From the NCBI RefSeq assembly GCF_021018805.1, contig NC_086248.1:55557485-55621484 (forward strand): a DNA stretch of 64,000 nt, in the 5' to 3' direction. Below are positions 25,736 through 36,772 of the stretch, piece by piece; the stretch's first letter is position 1; every line of letters starts with the position of its first letter. The notes beneath the pieces were generated by a model. That model saw nothing but the letters and a program-made list of their open reading frames with translations. It did no database searches and was not told where the DNA came from. The DNA is from Prinia subflava. Its lineage: Eukaryota; Chordata; Aves; Passeriformes; Cisticolidae. Made by a program: the position numbers and the translations under genes.

Positions 25736-26080
25736 GGGATCAACCCTGCTCAGCCTGCTGCAGGTTGACCCTACTTTACTGTGCCGTGGTGCACGAGCTA
25801 GCCCGGCGGAAAGCGACAGGCTTTCAGAGCACCGCGACACTTTCAATTTCATCAGCACACCATATTTCTTGTATTATAAAAAAAGCTAAAAGTGAGTCGA
25901 CGCACTGTCTCTATAACTTCACACATTTTTGGAAGCAGCCATCACATCTTACTCTTTTCACTGTTTTATACGAAAAAATGCTGGCTGTAACAACTGTAGT
26001 CATCAGTTGTGGACTCCTTTCCATGTTTTTGTCTTTCCCAGAACTACTGAGGTGCTTTGTGTGAGAGGATATTGACACGT

Positions 26081-26161
26081 CAAAAGGAACAACTTGCAGT
26101 TTATAGAGGGAACAATTTGCAACTTACAGGGTCTCAAAAGGAACAGCTTCCAGTTTACAGG
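26081..26161. repeat. Three degenerate copies of a ~27-bp unit
   Basis: Copies at about 26081-26106, 26108-26130 and 26134-26161 share the pattern GGAACAACTTGCAGTTTACAGG with substitutions; the second lacks the CAAAA start. They sit at the 3' edge of the ERV block and may belong to it. Confidence 0.75.
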
Positions 26162-29100
26162 TCCATTCCTTCTATGTGCTCTTGGCTCTCTCTTAGGCTG
26201 TTGATACAGATGGAGATTTCTGTGGCTGACCTCAGAGGAATTCTTCTGATCTACAGGAAGGCTGGAATGTTTGCCCTATGACTCATCTTTGTACCCTCTT
26301 TTTCTGCCCTTACCTCTTATATTTGAGTGATATCATAACATCTCTTAAAAACAAGGCCAAAAAAGGGGGTCTCAAAGCTTACTGGTCTTCTTAAAAGTGG
26401 CTTTTGCTCTCAGGTAATTTGCCACAGGGAGTTGGACCAGGGCAACTCTATATAGGCTTTACATCTTCTGCTCCTGTGCTGAGTCCATCTCCTAAAAGTC
26501 CTTGCTGGTCTGCTAGTGCAAAATCAAAGATATTTCTGACTTAAGGTGCTGAACTGAAAATGTTTTAAGTCTAAACACAGTAAATGCAATTCTGGAAAAA
26601 AATAGATGACTGTTTTACCAGGAGAAAAAAAAACCCCTATCATTCATATTTAGATCTTGATGTTGGGTTCTCAGAATTCCAAATGTCAAAACACTAATGC
26701 CAAAGAAAATAGAAACAGCCTTATTGATGGTTCTAATAAGTGACAAAATAAAGTTTTGTACTTGTGAGTTAATTAGTAATTAACAAGTCACTCTTTTTAA
26801 TTGCATTTCCAGAAGCACTTCAAAGATTTCAGATGGAATTTCACCTGAGATTGCGTAGGTGTTGGCAAGAGGTGATCTGCAAAATTGTTTGGGCAATGGA
26901 CAGACACTTTGGTGAGATTTCTAGTTCTTCCATCTGGCCACTTGAAAATATCAGAACTAGGTTCTAGCTTGGCCTATTTCTGGCATTTTAAATGCAGCTT
27001 AAATCCAGGAAATTGAACAGCTAATGAAAACCAAAAGGAAGGCAATTCAGGATGCTGATGAATTTAGATTCTTGATCTTTCTAAAAAAGATTTTTGCTAC
27101 CCATAAAAAAAAAATCAAAATTATCCTAGATATTAAAGAAGATGCTGTTGCTATTTCTGTGGCTGAGCAAAGAAACAGAGTATGCCTGATTAAGGCCATG
27201 AAGTAGATGGAATAGGCTCAGATCACTTTTGTCAACAAAGTAGGTTTAAAAACATATGAAAATACTTTGTTTCTAAGACTGATAGTCACAAAAAAGCACC
27301 AAAACCACCACCAATCTTGAATTTGGTCATGGGTAGCTCAATAACTGCAACCAGCAACATTTACAAGTAAGTTAACAAGACTCTAGTTCTGACTTGCCTT
27401 TGGCATATGCACACAGTTACGGATAAAGGTAGATTGAGCAGAGCACTGACTATGCTCCCAGTTTTGTAACATAGATTAGGCTATTTGGAAACCAAAATAT
27501 TAAATGTAGTGTGCCTGATAAATATTGACTCTCTGGCAGGTTTGAAACCTACAATGCTAAATAAAATGTGCAATTTCTTAGTGACACTTGATCTATGAAG
27601 TCAACTCCAATAATATTATAATAGATTGAAACAGGAACAAAAAACAAATTAGATGTCTCCTGGGGCCAAATGATTACAACAGCTTTTGACTAATTTTCTT
27701 CCTTTTACCTCCCCATGTTGTTTGCCACCTAGAACTCAAAGTCTGCTTCCTGTGTTATGAATGCCTTCTTGTAAATTCAGAAAACATTAGGTGTAAACAT
27801 GCACATCAGTTAAACAGTTACAATAAGAATGAACTGATTAATAAAACATTTTGCAAAGGCATGGAAGGATATAATACAACACTATTACAGAAGTACATTT
27901 ACATAATGTAATCCTTTACATGTTTTTTGGTTAAGATAATGGTTATACATTTATTCAACTCAAATAAACATGAAGCATCCATAATCTGATTTTGGATAAC
28001 CCTCCAGCACCACATAATCTTCCCCTGCAATGCTCAGTAGTCATGTTTACAAAGCTCATTTTATTTTTGATATTTCTCAAGGACAAGAGCTAAAACTGAA
28101 CAAAAAAATAGCCATCCCAGCTCAGTTGAAACATTGCATGTACAATTCTAAACTCTATTTTACAAAATCATCATGGAAAAAGTACAACTAAACCTAACGA
28201 GGCTGTTGGAGAAAGGGGAAAAATGTCCAGCTTCTCTGTGTTAGATTGATGTTACATGTTTTATGACTTTTTTCCATGCAGTTCCACAGATTAGCAAAAA
28301 AACAGGATTCATGGGCTATGTCTTTGGTCTTAGTTTTCTTTGTCCAGGATCATGGCTATTTTGAGAAGAGTAGCACAAAGCACCCTTTAGCCTGTACCTT
28401 GACTACACCTGATCTCCTGAAATGGTGCAATGGGGATAGGGATAGGTTGAAAATCAGGCTTCCATTTCCCACAGTGTTACACTGTGACAGACCTGTTACC
28501 ATGAAATGTACGATGTGTGCCCACAAGACATTGCAGCCTTCACTTGGGGATGAGCTGTGGAGCTCCACTCCTCTGATTTGCCCTGCAACCATGCAGCTTT
28601 ACTCAGGACCACAGGACAGGAATAATCTGTCTGAACTTAGTCATTGCCTAATACATCCAGCACTGTGATCTTAATCACACAAATCTTCTCTTATGTGCTG
28701 CTTTACACAAGATTGCCATGTTCATATTTTTACTGTTGAGTAGATGCCAATGATGTAAATGATAAACTAGAAAGTAATTTATAAGGAGTGTATTATAAAC
28801 AGAAATTAAGTTCATCCTCAAATTAAGCTTTTATCTGTATTTTAGAATTTTTACAGCTGAGTAGCACTATAGCAAAAATCTCTAGGTAGATGGCAATTAC
28901 ATGTGGAAAATCTTGCTGGAAAGTAATCATTAACACTGTTAACCAAATAACCTGAGTGGAAAATATGCTGAAGAAACAAGAAACAAAGGATTTGGTCTTA
29001 TGAAGCAAAGTAACTTATGCTTCTTTCAAGTTTTCCACCATTAAGTATTGAGAACCAGACCTAATATTTCAGATTAAACATAAATTGATGGGATGTAAAT

Positions 29101-32100
29101 TAAATGTATATTAAACAGAGCAGTACATGGATTGCAAAGGAAAAGGCTTCCAGTACAGTGACTGATTTAAAGATACATGAGATATAAACTGAACCCATTT
29201 GAAGACAGGAAAATAGAAGCCTAAAACCATCAAGCTCCTTTCACTGTTTTGAATGACCTTGGTCTAAATTAATAGCTAGAATTATATCATATTTTTATTG
29301 TTATCTAATTAATTTAAGCTTTTAAAGTGGAAAATAACATAGTATCTATTCCAAGTTTTAGACTGCTGTGAATTAAAGTGTCTGGGTTCTAAATTAGCTG
29401 CGAAAAGAAGGTTTTAATGGGAACAGCAACTGACCCTTGGCAGTCACAGTGTTAAGAATTCCTGCTGTAGTATTGAATTACATCTCTGTTCCCTGGGCAC
29501 AGTTTTACATGTTATATAACAACAACCACTGTAGGATTACTCAATCCCTTTACCTAACCCTAAGTACATGCTGAATTTGTGGTTCCTGTAATAGTTCTCC
29601 ACTGCCATGTTCAGAGAAGATGTCGGTGACATCATCAAATCCAGATCTTGCTGCCTGCCCAGACCAATAATGTTCTGCTCACTAGTACCACCCACCCTAA
29701 AGGACATTATTTTGTTTTTCCTTCTCTCCTTTCCTAGTTGGCAACCAATTCCTCCCCAAAATGATCTACTCCCGGAAAAAATCTGCACATATAACAGACG
29801 CATAAGCTACAGGTACAGTGTGTACTGTAATTCGTTTCTTGGCATTTGTGTAAGACAACCACCCAGCTGCAGAAGGAAAGAATAAGACATATTAAAATGT
29901 GTGATACAAGTGACTTTTTGTTGGTTTGGGGTTTTTTTGCTTGGATTTCCTGGAAATCATCTGTACAATAACAGCATTTCTTGAATGTTTTTGTATTTTA
30001 CATAGTCTTTAGTAGACATAACTTGACAATTTTCAGGACAACATTTTCAAACCTTTCTTTCTACCTGTAGTTAGGCAAACAAAAAGCTGTTTTAAATTGT
30101 GCCAGTGCTGTGATTTCCAGAGAGAAATCTGATAGATTCCTATTAACAGCTGCTTGGTACCACCTTTCAAAGATACAGGGCAGCTGCATTTCATTGTCTT
30201 CATAGATGGGACATTATGTAATTACTGATTACTAGTAGCAGCCTCCAAAGTCCTTGATCTGGCTCAGCATCCTCTTTTACCAACATGATAGGCAAGTAAG
30301 TACCGAGGAACAGTTTTCCTATGAAGAAAAATAATGGTTTCTGTTCAGGGAAATGTGCCTCATCCCTTTTAACTCTTCCTGTTCATTCTGCAAAACCTGG
30401 GGGCTAAAAGCTATCTGCTACCAGTCTGCTGCCCACTGTGAAGTCCGATCATCAACACAAAAAACAAGGATTCAAGGAAGAACAGGCTCTCTGCCATCCT
30501 GTGTACCTGTGTTCATCTAAAAGCAACAGCATTCTGTGGAAATGAGCCTGCAGAAGAAATCCGGCCCGCACAGTTTCACATCTTGCCTGCAGAGTCATCT
30601 CACTGGCAAGTCAGACTGGATAAGGGATTTAGCTACCTCATGACACTCAGGATGTCATACAACAGATGGAGATTTCTCAGAAATCTCTCTGGCATGGTTT
30701 CAGCATGCAAAAACATCTAAGTGAAAGGCAATGGAAATGGCAAGAGATTGAAAGGTCTCCTAAGTGGTGTGCTCTGACAGATTTGGTTGCTAATGAGGAA
30801 AAAGGCAGAAAAAGGATGCAGTGTGCTGAGAGTATACTGTTACCTCTCCTGACATGAAAAGCTAGCCTAACTCAGATATTCCCCATAACTTGCAGATGGA
30901 TCCCAGGGGAAGGAAGAATTTGTTGCGGAGATGGGCAAAGAAGGAGAAAAATGTATTTGCTCACTGTTCAAAAACTTCTTTTCCAAAAGCATTTTGCTTG
31001 AAAATGCATTTCCTTTCCCTCTCTTCTCAATTTTCTTCTGTCTTAATGTTACCCTTAATTTTGCTACTCCACTCTACACATATTTGATCACCTTTATTGT
31101 TGTGTTACTCCATTTTACTCTCTTCTGGTAACATGTTATGCAAGACCCAGAAGGAGCAGCTGGATATATATTTCAGAGTTTAACCTGTGAGGCTCTTCAA
31201 TGATTTAATCTTTTCTCTGGTTTTTCTTCTAGGAAAAGGCTTCTTGTTTCTGCATGATCAATACAACAAACAAAATGTCTGAACAGCGCTGTGCTGATAG
31301 CTCTCTGGTTCTACATTAATCAAAAGGTGACATATGAAATATAACAAGGAGTAGATTTTAGGAAGGTGAGGTTGATTGTAATGGAACAATGTGGTAATTG
31401 GGAAACTTGGGTCAAAAAAGTATACTCTGCTTTTTATTTGATTCCCAGTGTAAGCATTAGACTTTCTAATGAATTATTCTACATTTTGTCAATTTTTTTG
31501 AAAATCAAACTGCCATAAGCAGAGCTACAAGATCTTCATAGGTGCAGTTGTATCAACAACCTTGCACCTTGTTCTCAACACTCACTATCTGTGTGGGATC
31601 ACTGACAAGTGATACAAATACTGTAGTCAACTGTGACCTGTGAATTTGCATCAGTGAACATATTTAAGGGACAGCCTGTATTTGGAGCAAGAGGGTGTGC
31701 ACTATCTCTGCTTCCATGGTCTGCTGGATGTACAAAAAATCAGGATTATTCTTGCCTCACTAGTAAGGTGAATCCAGAAGAACACACTCTCTTCTATTTA
31801 AAGTCTAATAGTGCCACAGTGGTATAATTGCATAATATTTGTCTAAAAAGTGTAGTGGTAGTATAATTGTCCAATGACTAATTAGACCATTATAACCATC
31901 TGAAAGCATAGCACTGTTCATTTCCTGGGTCTCTGTTAGTTTTCTGCAGTGGCTAGGCAAGTTACTGATCTATTTGTTGCTAACACTGTTGCCTGCTCAC
32001 AAGTTTCCTAAGACAGGCTTCCATTTCACAAGCAAGCCCACTAGCGAAATTACAACAAACATTCATAGCTTACAGAATATATTTCCTTGAAATAAATTGC

Positions 32101-32502
32101 TTTCAGCATTTGCTGTTCATAAGCATCTTCCTGGTTAGCTGAGTTCTGTGACATTACTTCAGTTGCTGCACTGAGTAACTTACTTTTAGAAACATGATAG
32201 AACTGAAATAAGTCAGAGAGATTAAAAGTCTTCCCAAGCAGAAACACTAGCCTTTGTATGGAAATATACCTTAGTCACAAGGCTCTCATTCTCTATAAGA
32301 AGTTATAGAAGTGTACTTTTAATGGAGTGGTGATAGTTTCCATCAGACAAAGGTTTATGCCACTTGAACTACTCCAACACAAAGCAAAGGCACTATTCAG
32401 TCAGACACTGAAAAAAAATTCGGTGAGTGGAAACATGGATAGTAATCACAAATTAATCTCTTCAGTGTAAAGATCAGGGCCACGTGCCTTGCTGTATCAC
32501 AG
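26162..32502. other. Unique DNA, no gene seen
   Basis: More than 6 kb without a recognised gene or repeat family. The 130-codon plus frame at 28276-28668 has no domain that I recognise. A 19-bp palindrome (GAGATTTCT, one base, AGAAATCTC) lies at 30669-30687. Other frames are short and consistent with chance. Confidence 0.5.
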
Positions 32503-32518
32503 TGGGGTCTGGACCCCA
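32503..32518. repeat. Short GC-rich palindrome
   Basis: TGGGGTC and GACCCCA are separated by TG. A CACGTG E-box lies 22 bases upstream at 32481-32486. Such symmetric sites can bind dimeric factors; no function is shown. Confidence 0.5.
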
Positions 32519-32547
32519 GCTGAGACCTTCAGGAGTTCCCAAAATCC

Positions 32548-33093
32548 ATGCCAGACCCAGAGAACACAGAGAAATCTGGCTTGGTACTAATGAGTGATGG
32601 TGCACAAGCAGTGAGTGATGTCTGCCTGAGGACTGCTGATATAAGTTGGGTGTTGCAAAAATCACTGCACCTGCCCCCAGAGAGATATGTTTGCTCTGCT
32701 ACTGTTTGGAATAAGTCTTTGGAACTCAGTAGGTTAATGAGCACAGGGGCTAATGGGAAAAGCAGTTTAATTGGAAGGAGAAAGGTTTTGAACCTAAACT
32801 GCCTGCCATCACTGCCATTACAGTCAGTCACAGGTGTCAGTGGTGACAGCCCTTGGATAAGCACAGCAAGATGCTCAGATTCTTTGTTCTCATTCAGACA
32901 AACTCCTCCTGGCTCCAAAGGAAGCTTGAGTGGAAACTGGATAAGGTGCCTGGTATTCTGCTTAAAGCTATTGGAGCTCGAAATTGCCTATCAGGGTGTT
33001 AGGGAACATTACAATGTGTCTATGAAGGTTATATCAAAACTACACAGAAGCAAAGGAGCTACAGGAAGATACTTATCCTTCATGAAAGATTAA
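32548..33093 (+). other. 181-codon open frame of unknown meaning
   Basis: This frame starts at an ATG and stays open through a stretch of nearly balanced base composition. The opposite strand is also open over 32529-32918, which argues for a local shortage of stop codons and against selection. The product would be Ser- and Leu-rich with basic C-terminal residues. I see no known domain, signal peptide or transmembrane segment. The CpG-retaining candidate regulatory element lies 150 bp downstream. A lineage-specific exon is possible but unsupported. Confidence 0.12.
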
Positions 33094-33239
33094 TCATTAC
33101 CAAATATTTCAAAGCTTGCTCGTACTGCTGATTTCATGTCTGCTGTCTCTGACTGTGCTGCAAAAGGATTAGTAAACTCCTCTGAGACAGTCCCAATCTC
33201 ATGTCTATATGCTGCTTCTCAGCAGCATTACTTCATAGC

Positions 33240-33620
33240 CTAGATATCTATTGCCGGCCAGAAGCACTGGCCAGCCCATGAGACAAGCACAGTAGTCAGC
33301 CCATAGCTGATTGCAGACATCTGCCGTGCTCAGGAGCAGCGCTCAGCTCCAGTGTTTGTATTAAAAGCTTTTGTGGCCAGACAGCAGGACTGACTCTCTC
33401 GGAGCCTGCTTATGGTAACAGTCCCCCAAGGCAATGACGCACGGCCCGAGAGAGGAAGCAGGATCTCTGATTTACAAACCATGCTCCCCCTCTTCTCTGC
33501 CAAATAACTGCAGTGTCTAATTGCGCCTTGAGGAGGGGGTGAGTTGTAAGCAAAAACAAACCTACTTATGAATAAGTGTCTATTGTAGCTTACACAGCCC
33601 CTGTATTTTTCTTTTTTCTG
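33240..33620. promoter_or_regulatory. Candidate conserved non-coding element or enhancer
   Basis: Eight CpG sites lie between 33255 and 33525 in a window otherwise almost without them, and no repeat family is recognised. The stretch contains a GGCCAG...CTGGCC inverted repeat (33256-33272), a CRE-like ATGACGCA (about 33434), homeodomain-like TCTAATTG (about 33516) and varied sequence without low complexity. This is the look of constrained regulatory DNA, or of a small promoter kept unmethylated. Constraint is not proven by one sequence. Confidence 0.3.
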
Positions 33621-36055
33621 TCCTACTTGCACTTTTAGCCACTGTCCCAGGCAGAGGAGTGTGTGTATTGCCCCAGGACTGGTCCTAAAAGGCAGTGGGA
33701 CTCAGGGAGGCAGTGGTGTCCTCAGTCCTTCTCTGAACAAGCAGAACATCATGGTGTCAGTATGCTTGACAACACAGTGAGCCTGGCCCTGGAGGGGTTG
33801 GTGTTTTGAGAATTGGTATTTCCCTAACACCATCTTCTTTCCTAAACAGCAGCAATATTGAATAAGGCTTCCGCAACTCTGCAACAACTGGCCAATGAAG
33901 TGCTCCAAATTGCTAATATAAATCTAAATCATAGAAATTTGAATATTTTCACCACAGTCATAGACTTATTTTGCTTTTGAAGTGTGAAGAACCTTTACAC
34001 CTGGTCCCTATCTTCCTCTGCTGTTGTAATTGAAGCTGAGAAGCTGTGGTTCAGCATTTTTTCCCTGGTATTTCTGTAAGAATTTGATATGTTGACATCA
34101 GAGAATGCCCCTCCTGGCATACAGGAAAACTGGAAGAGATAATCAGCTTTCAAAAGATGAGTTTACTTTGGAAACCAAAAACAAAGTGGAAGGGTGAAGA
34201 ATGGGGCTCTGCAACATGATCTAAAAGCTCCGGAAACTGTGGCTTAAGGACAGTCACCATTTAAACTTCCATCATCAGTGCTCCAACTTTGTGCTTTCAG
34301 TTTGAGAAGCACTAAAGTAGGTCTGAATTACCAAAAATGGCAAAAACATAAGAAAGTTTATCTGACATATTTAAACTTTTTGAGAAAAATCTGTTGTATC
34401 AATCTTTCTTTCTGCATACCGAATGCTGGTAGTCATGCCTGTATTATTTGGATTTTCATGAATACTAATTTTGCCTGTTTGGCATACATTGCTCAGGGAT
34501 GGGATCTGGTCTCTGCATTTTGGTCTCTGATTGGGCTGCTGGAAGTTTCTAAACAAATTAATAATTTGTGCTTAATATCCTTTTCCAGTTATAGACGTAA
34601 GTGAAGAAATGACTTTTTAAAAATAGTGACATTAAAAATAAAGATTCTCTGTGTGGATATGGTCAAGGGATAGAATTACAGACAAATTGAATGCTGGAAT
34701 GTGAACAAATATTCTCCAAGTCTGTATTTGCAGCAATCAGGCACCTCTCACTACAAGAAGGGCAGTCATTCCAGCGTGTAGTAAAAGGCTCTCAGGTTTA
34801 ATCTTTCAGTGTTTCTGTGCCAAACAGGTTCACATAGTTTGGACAACTTTTGAATAAGCATCAGTCTTCTGAATACTTATCTGAGACAAACTTCGGAAAA
34901 CTTTCAACTGCCTCTATTGGAACTAATTAATCCTTTGAGCTAAAGCCAATGCAGCTGGGTTTATTCAATTTTCCAAGGAGGAGAATTGGTACATTTAAAA
35001 AAAAATCAATAAAATTTTAAGAAAAAAATAAGTTGCCTGATTTAAAATAAGTTCCTGATTTTGAAGTTTTAGTCATAACAAATACTATAATCTATTAACT
35101 TAGTAGATAATTGTCCATAAGTGAACCTGACCTTTCTGAAATCAGAAGTGCAGGCCCCAGCTCTCAGTGCACCTTATCTAAAGTTATACAGCACAGGTAA
35201 AAATAATGGTTTTCTGCTTTCTCTTGGAGCCTTTTCTCACAAGAAATCCCATCTTTCTCACTGCCTAAGGAGCCCGAAGGAGGTGATCATATCAGCTTTT
35301 TGAGAACACCAGTGCTCCATTTACATTTTTTCTGCTGTTTTTAATTGATGGTAAAGGATTTTTCCTCAGAGAGTCTGGCTTTATGTTCACTTCTACATTA
35401 ATTGAAGCTCCCTTATTTTGCTTCTTTGTCAGAGTAACCTACCTCACTATAAAAGTGTTAAAGAAGTAATTTACTCAGTGCATGAATGAAATTCAGAGCT
35501 GTCATGAAGTTGTTTATATGGACCAGAGTTCTCCCTCCAAAGAATAAATGTGTTTTCTTGACAGCTTCCTCATGTTTGCTTTGCTTGTAAAGCCAAGGAA
35601 TGGAGGAGGTAAGGTGTCAAAACCATGCAGAGTTGTTCACAAAGTACATGTCTAATTATATAGCAGATACTGCTTTTCATTCTGCAGTAGAAAGATAACA
35701 AATCTTCTCCCATTTCTGACAAAACTGAATTGTTCCTTTGTTTTTTATTTTCTTTGAATTAGACCTCGGTTTAGTTTTGCATCCCAAATGCTTTCAGGTC
35801 AGGCAAAGAATGGGCTTTAAACTCAACATATCTCTCTAATGCATTTTTTTCACCAGGTTGTTTTTCTTCATTGGTCTTATTTCCATGAAACATACTGATT
35901 TAATCATGTGTTCAGCTCTTTCCCACTCACTGTTCCATTTTTTTTGAACTGGTGATTATTGTATGTGCACTTGTTTATGACATAGACAGTCTTCCAAATC
36001 TTTTTGCTCAGGTATGCTTACATAAATGCATACTCATGTCATTGCCTCCCTCCTT
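33621..36055. other. Unique DNA, no gene seen
   Basis: No recognised gene or repeat. The part 35340-35560 reads like a conserved non-coding element (TTAATTGATGG, ATTAATTGAAG, TTGTTTATATGG); see the findings. Confidence 0.45.
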
Positions 36056-36119
36056 AAAAAAAACAAAAAAACCAAAAAACCAAAAAACCCACAAACCCAA
36101 AACACACAAAAAACACCCT
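36056..36119. repeat. A/C-rich low-complexity tract
   Basis: AAAAAACC-type units over about 64 bp, similar in style to the tract at 19404-19630. The lysine/proline-rich piece of the plus frame here is an artefact. Confidence 0.92.
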
Positions 36120-36694
36120 AACCAAATAACCTGTTACTGGGAAAATGAGTTATTTATAAAAGAAATTTTCAGCTTTGTGAATTCTTTCCCTGTGTTGTAT
36201 GACCTTTCCTTATCTGTAGTCATGAAGTACATTATTGTCTGTCACATTTCATTTTCCTCAGGAAAAATCCTCACACTGTTCTTAATTCACTTTGCCTCAT
36301 GCAGAACTGATTTTTTTCCCCTTGTTCTAGGCAAGTGAAGGTCCACCTTGATGAAAAGATTTCCTCAAAGTTCCTGCTACTGTTGGTCGAGGCCAGAGCA
36401 GAGCTCAGAGCTGTGTCTCAGCTATGGGCACACAGACCCTGTTGGGAGGAAGAGAAGCAGGCTACTCCTACACACTAGGCATCCTCACACGGCCATATAT
36501 CTCCCTTTCTCATGTAGGTGTCCGAGGTACTTCCCAGTGACCTCAGAGTGAATGAAGAACTGCAGACAGGAGGTGGTGAGTCACTCAAATTCACTCAGCC
36601 TGGGGCTCACCTCCTGCAACATGCCTGCTCCTCCTTCCCCGGCTCTGCTGCCTCCCACAGGCCAGTTCTTGTGCGATTCTATTTCTCTTTCACT
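36120..36694. other. Unique DNA, no gene seen
   Basis: Frames at 36348-36551 and 36518-36781 show no family resemblance. Nothing else is visible. Confidence 0.45.
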
Positions 36695-36772
36695 GTTTTT
36701 TTGTGTGGGTTTTTTTTGTTGTTGTTGTTTGTTTGTTTGTTTGTTTTGTTTTCGGTTTTGGTTTTGTTTTTC
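36695..36772. repeat. T/G-rich repeat, (TTG)n and (TTTG)n
   Basis: T runs with GTGTGGG lead into GTT units and then GTTT units. The Phe/Leu/Cys/Val-rich C-terminal parts of the overlapping plus frames come from this tract. Confidence 0.93.

Larger units (their letters stand above)
25040..26080 (+). mobile_element. Retrovirus-like (ERV) block containing an LTR
   Basis: The block stands out by its many retained CpG sites, in a window where they are rare. Its first 200 bp are purine-rich, as is common upstream of a 3' LTR. An LTR with promoter and poly(A) signals follows at 25247-25735. The sequence after it, to about 26080, also keeps CpG (for example GTCGACGC near 25896). No gag, pol or env similarity was seen. 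Whether the whole block is one long LTR, or an LTR with internal remnants, cannot be settled by eye. The 182-codon plus frame at 25516-26064 crosses the LTR and has no viral protein features. Confidence 0.55.

Noticed and set aside
25516..26064. 182-codon plus-strand frame
   Set aside because: It crosses the LTR's promoter, poly(A) signal and downstream sequence. LTRs do not normally encode protein there and no viral domain is seen.
28276..28668. 130-codon plus-strand frame with several Cys and His
   Set aside because: The Cys and His spacing does not fit a zinc finger and no family resemblance was found; the opposite strand is open too.
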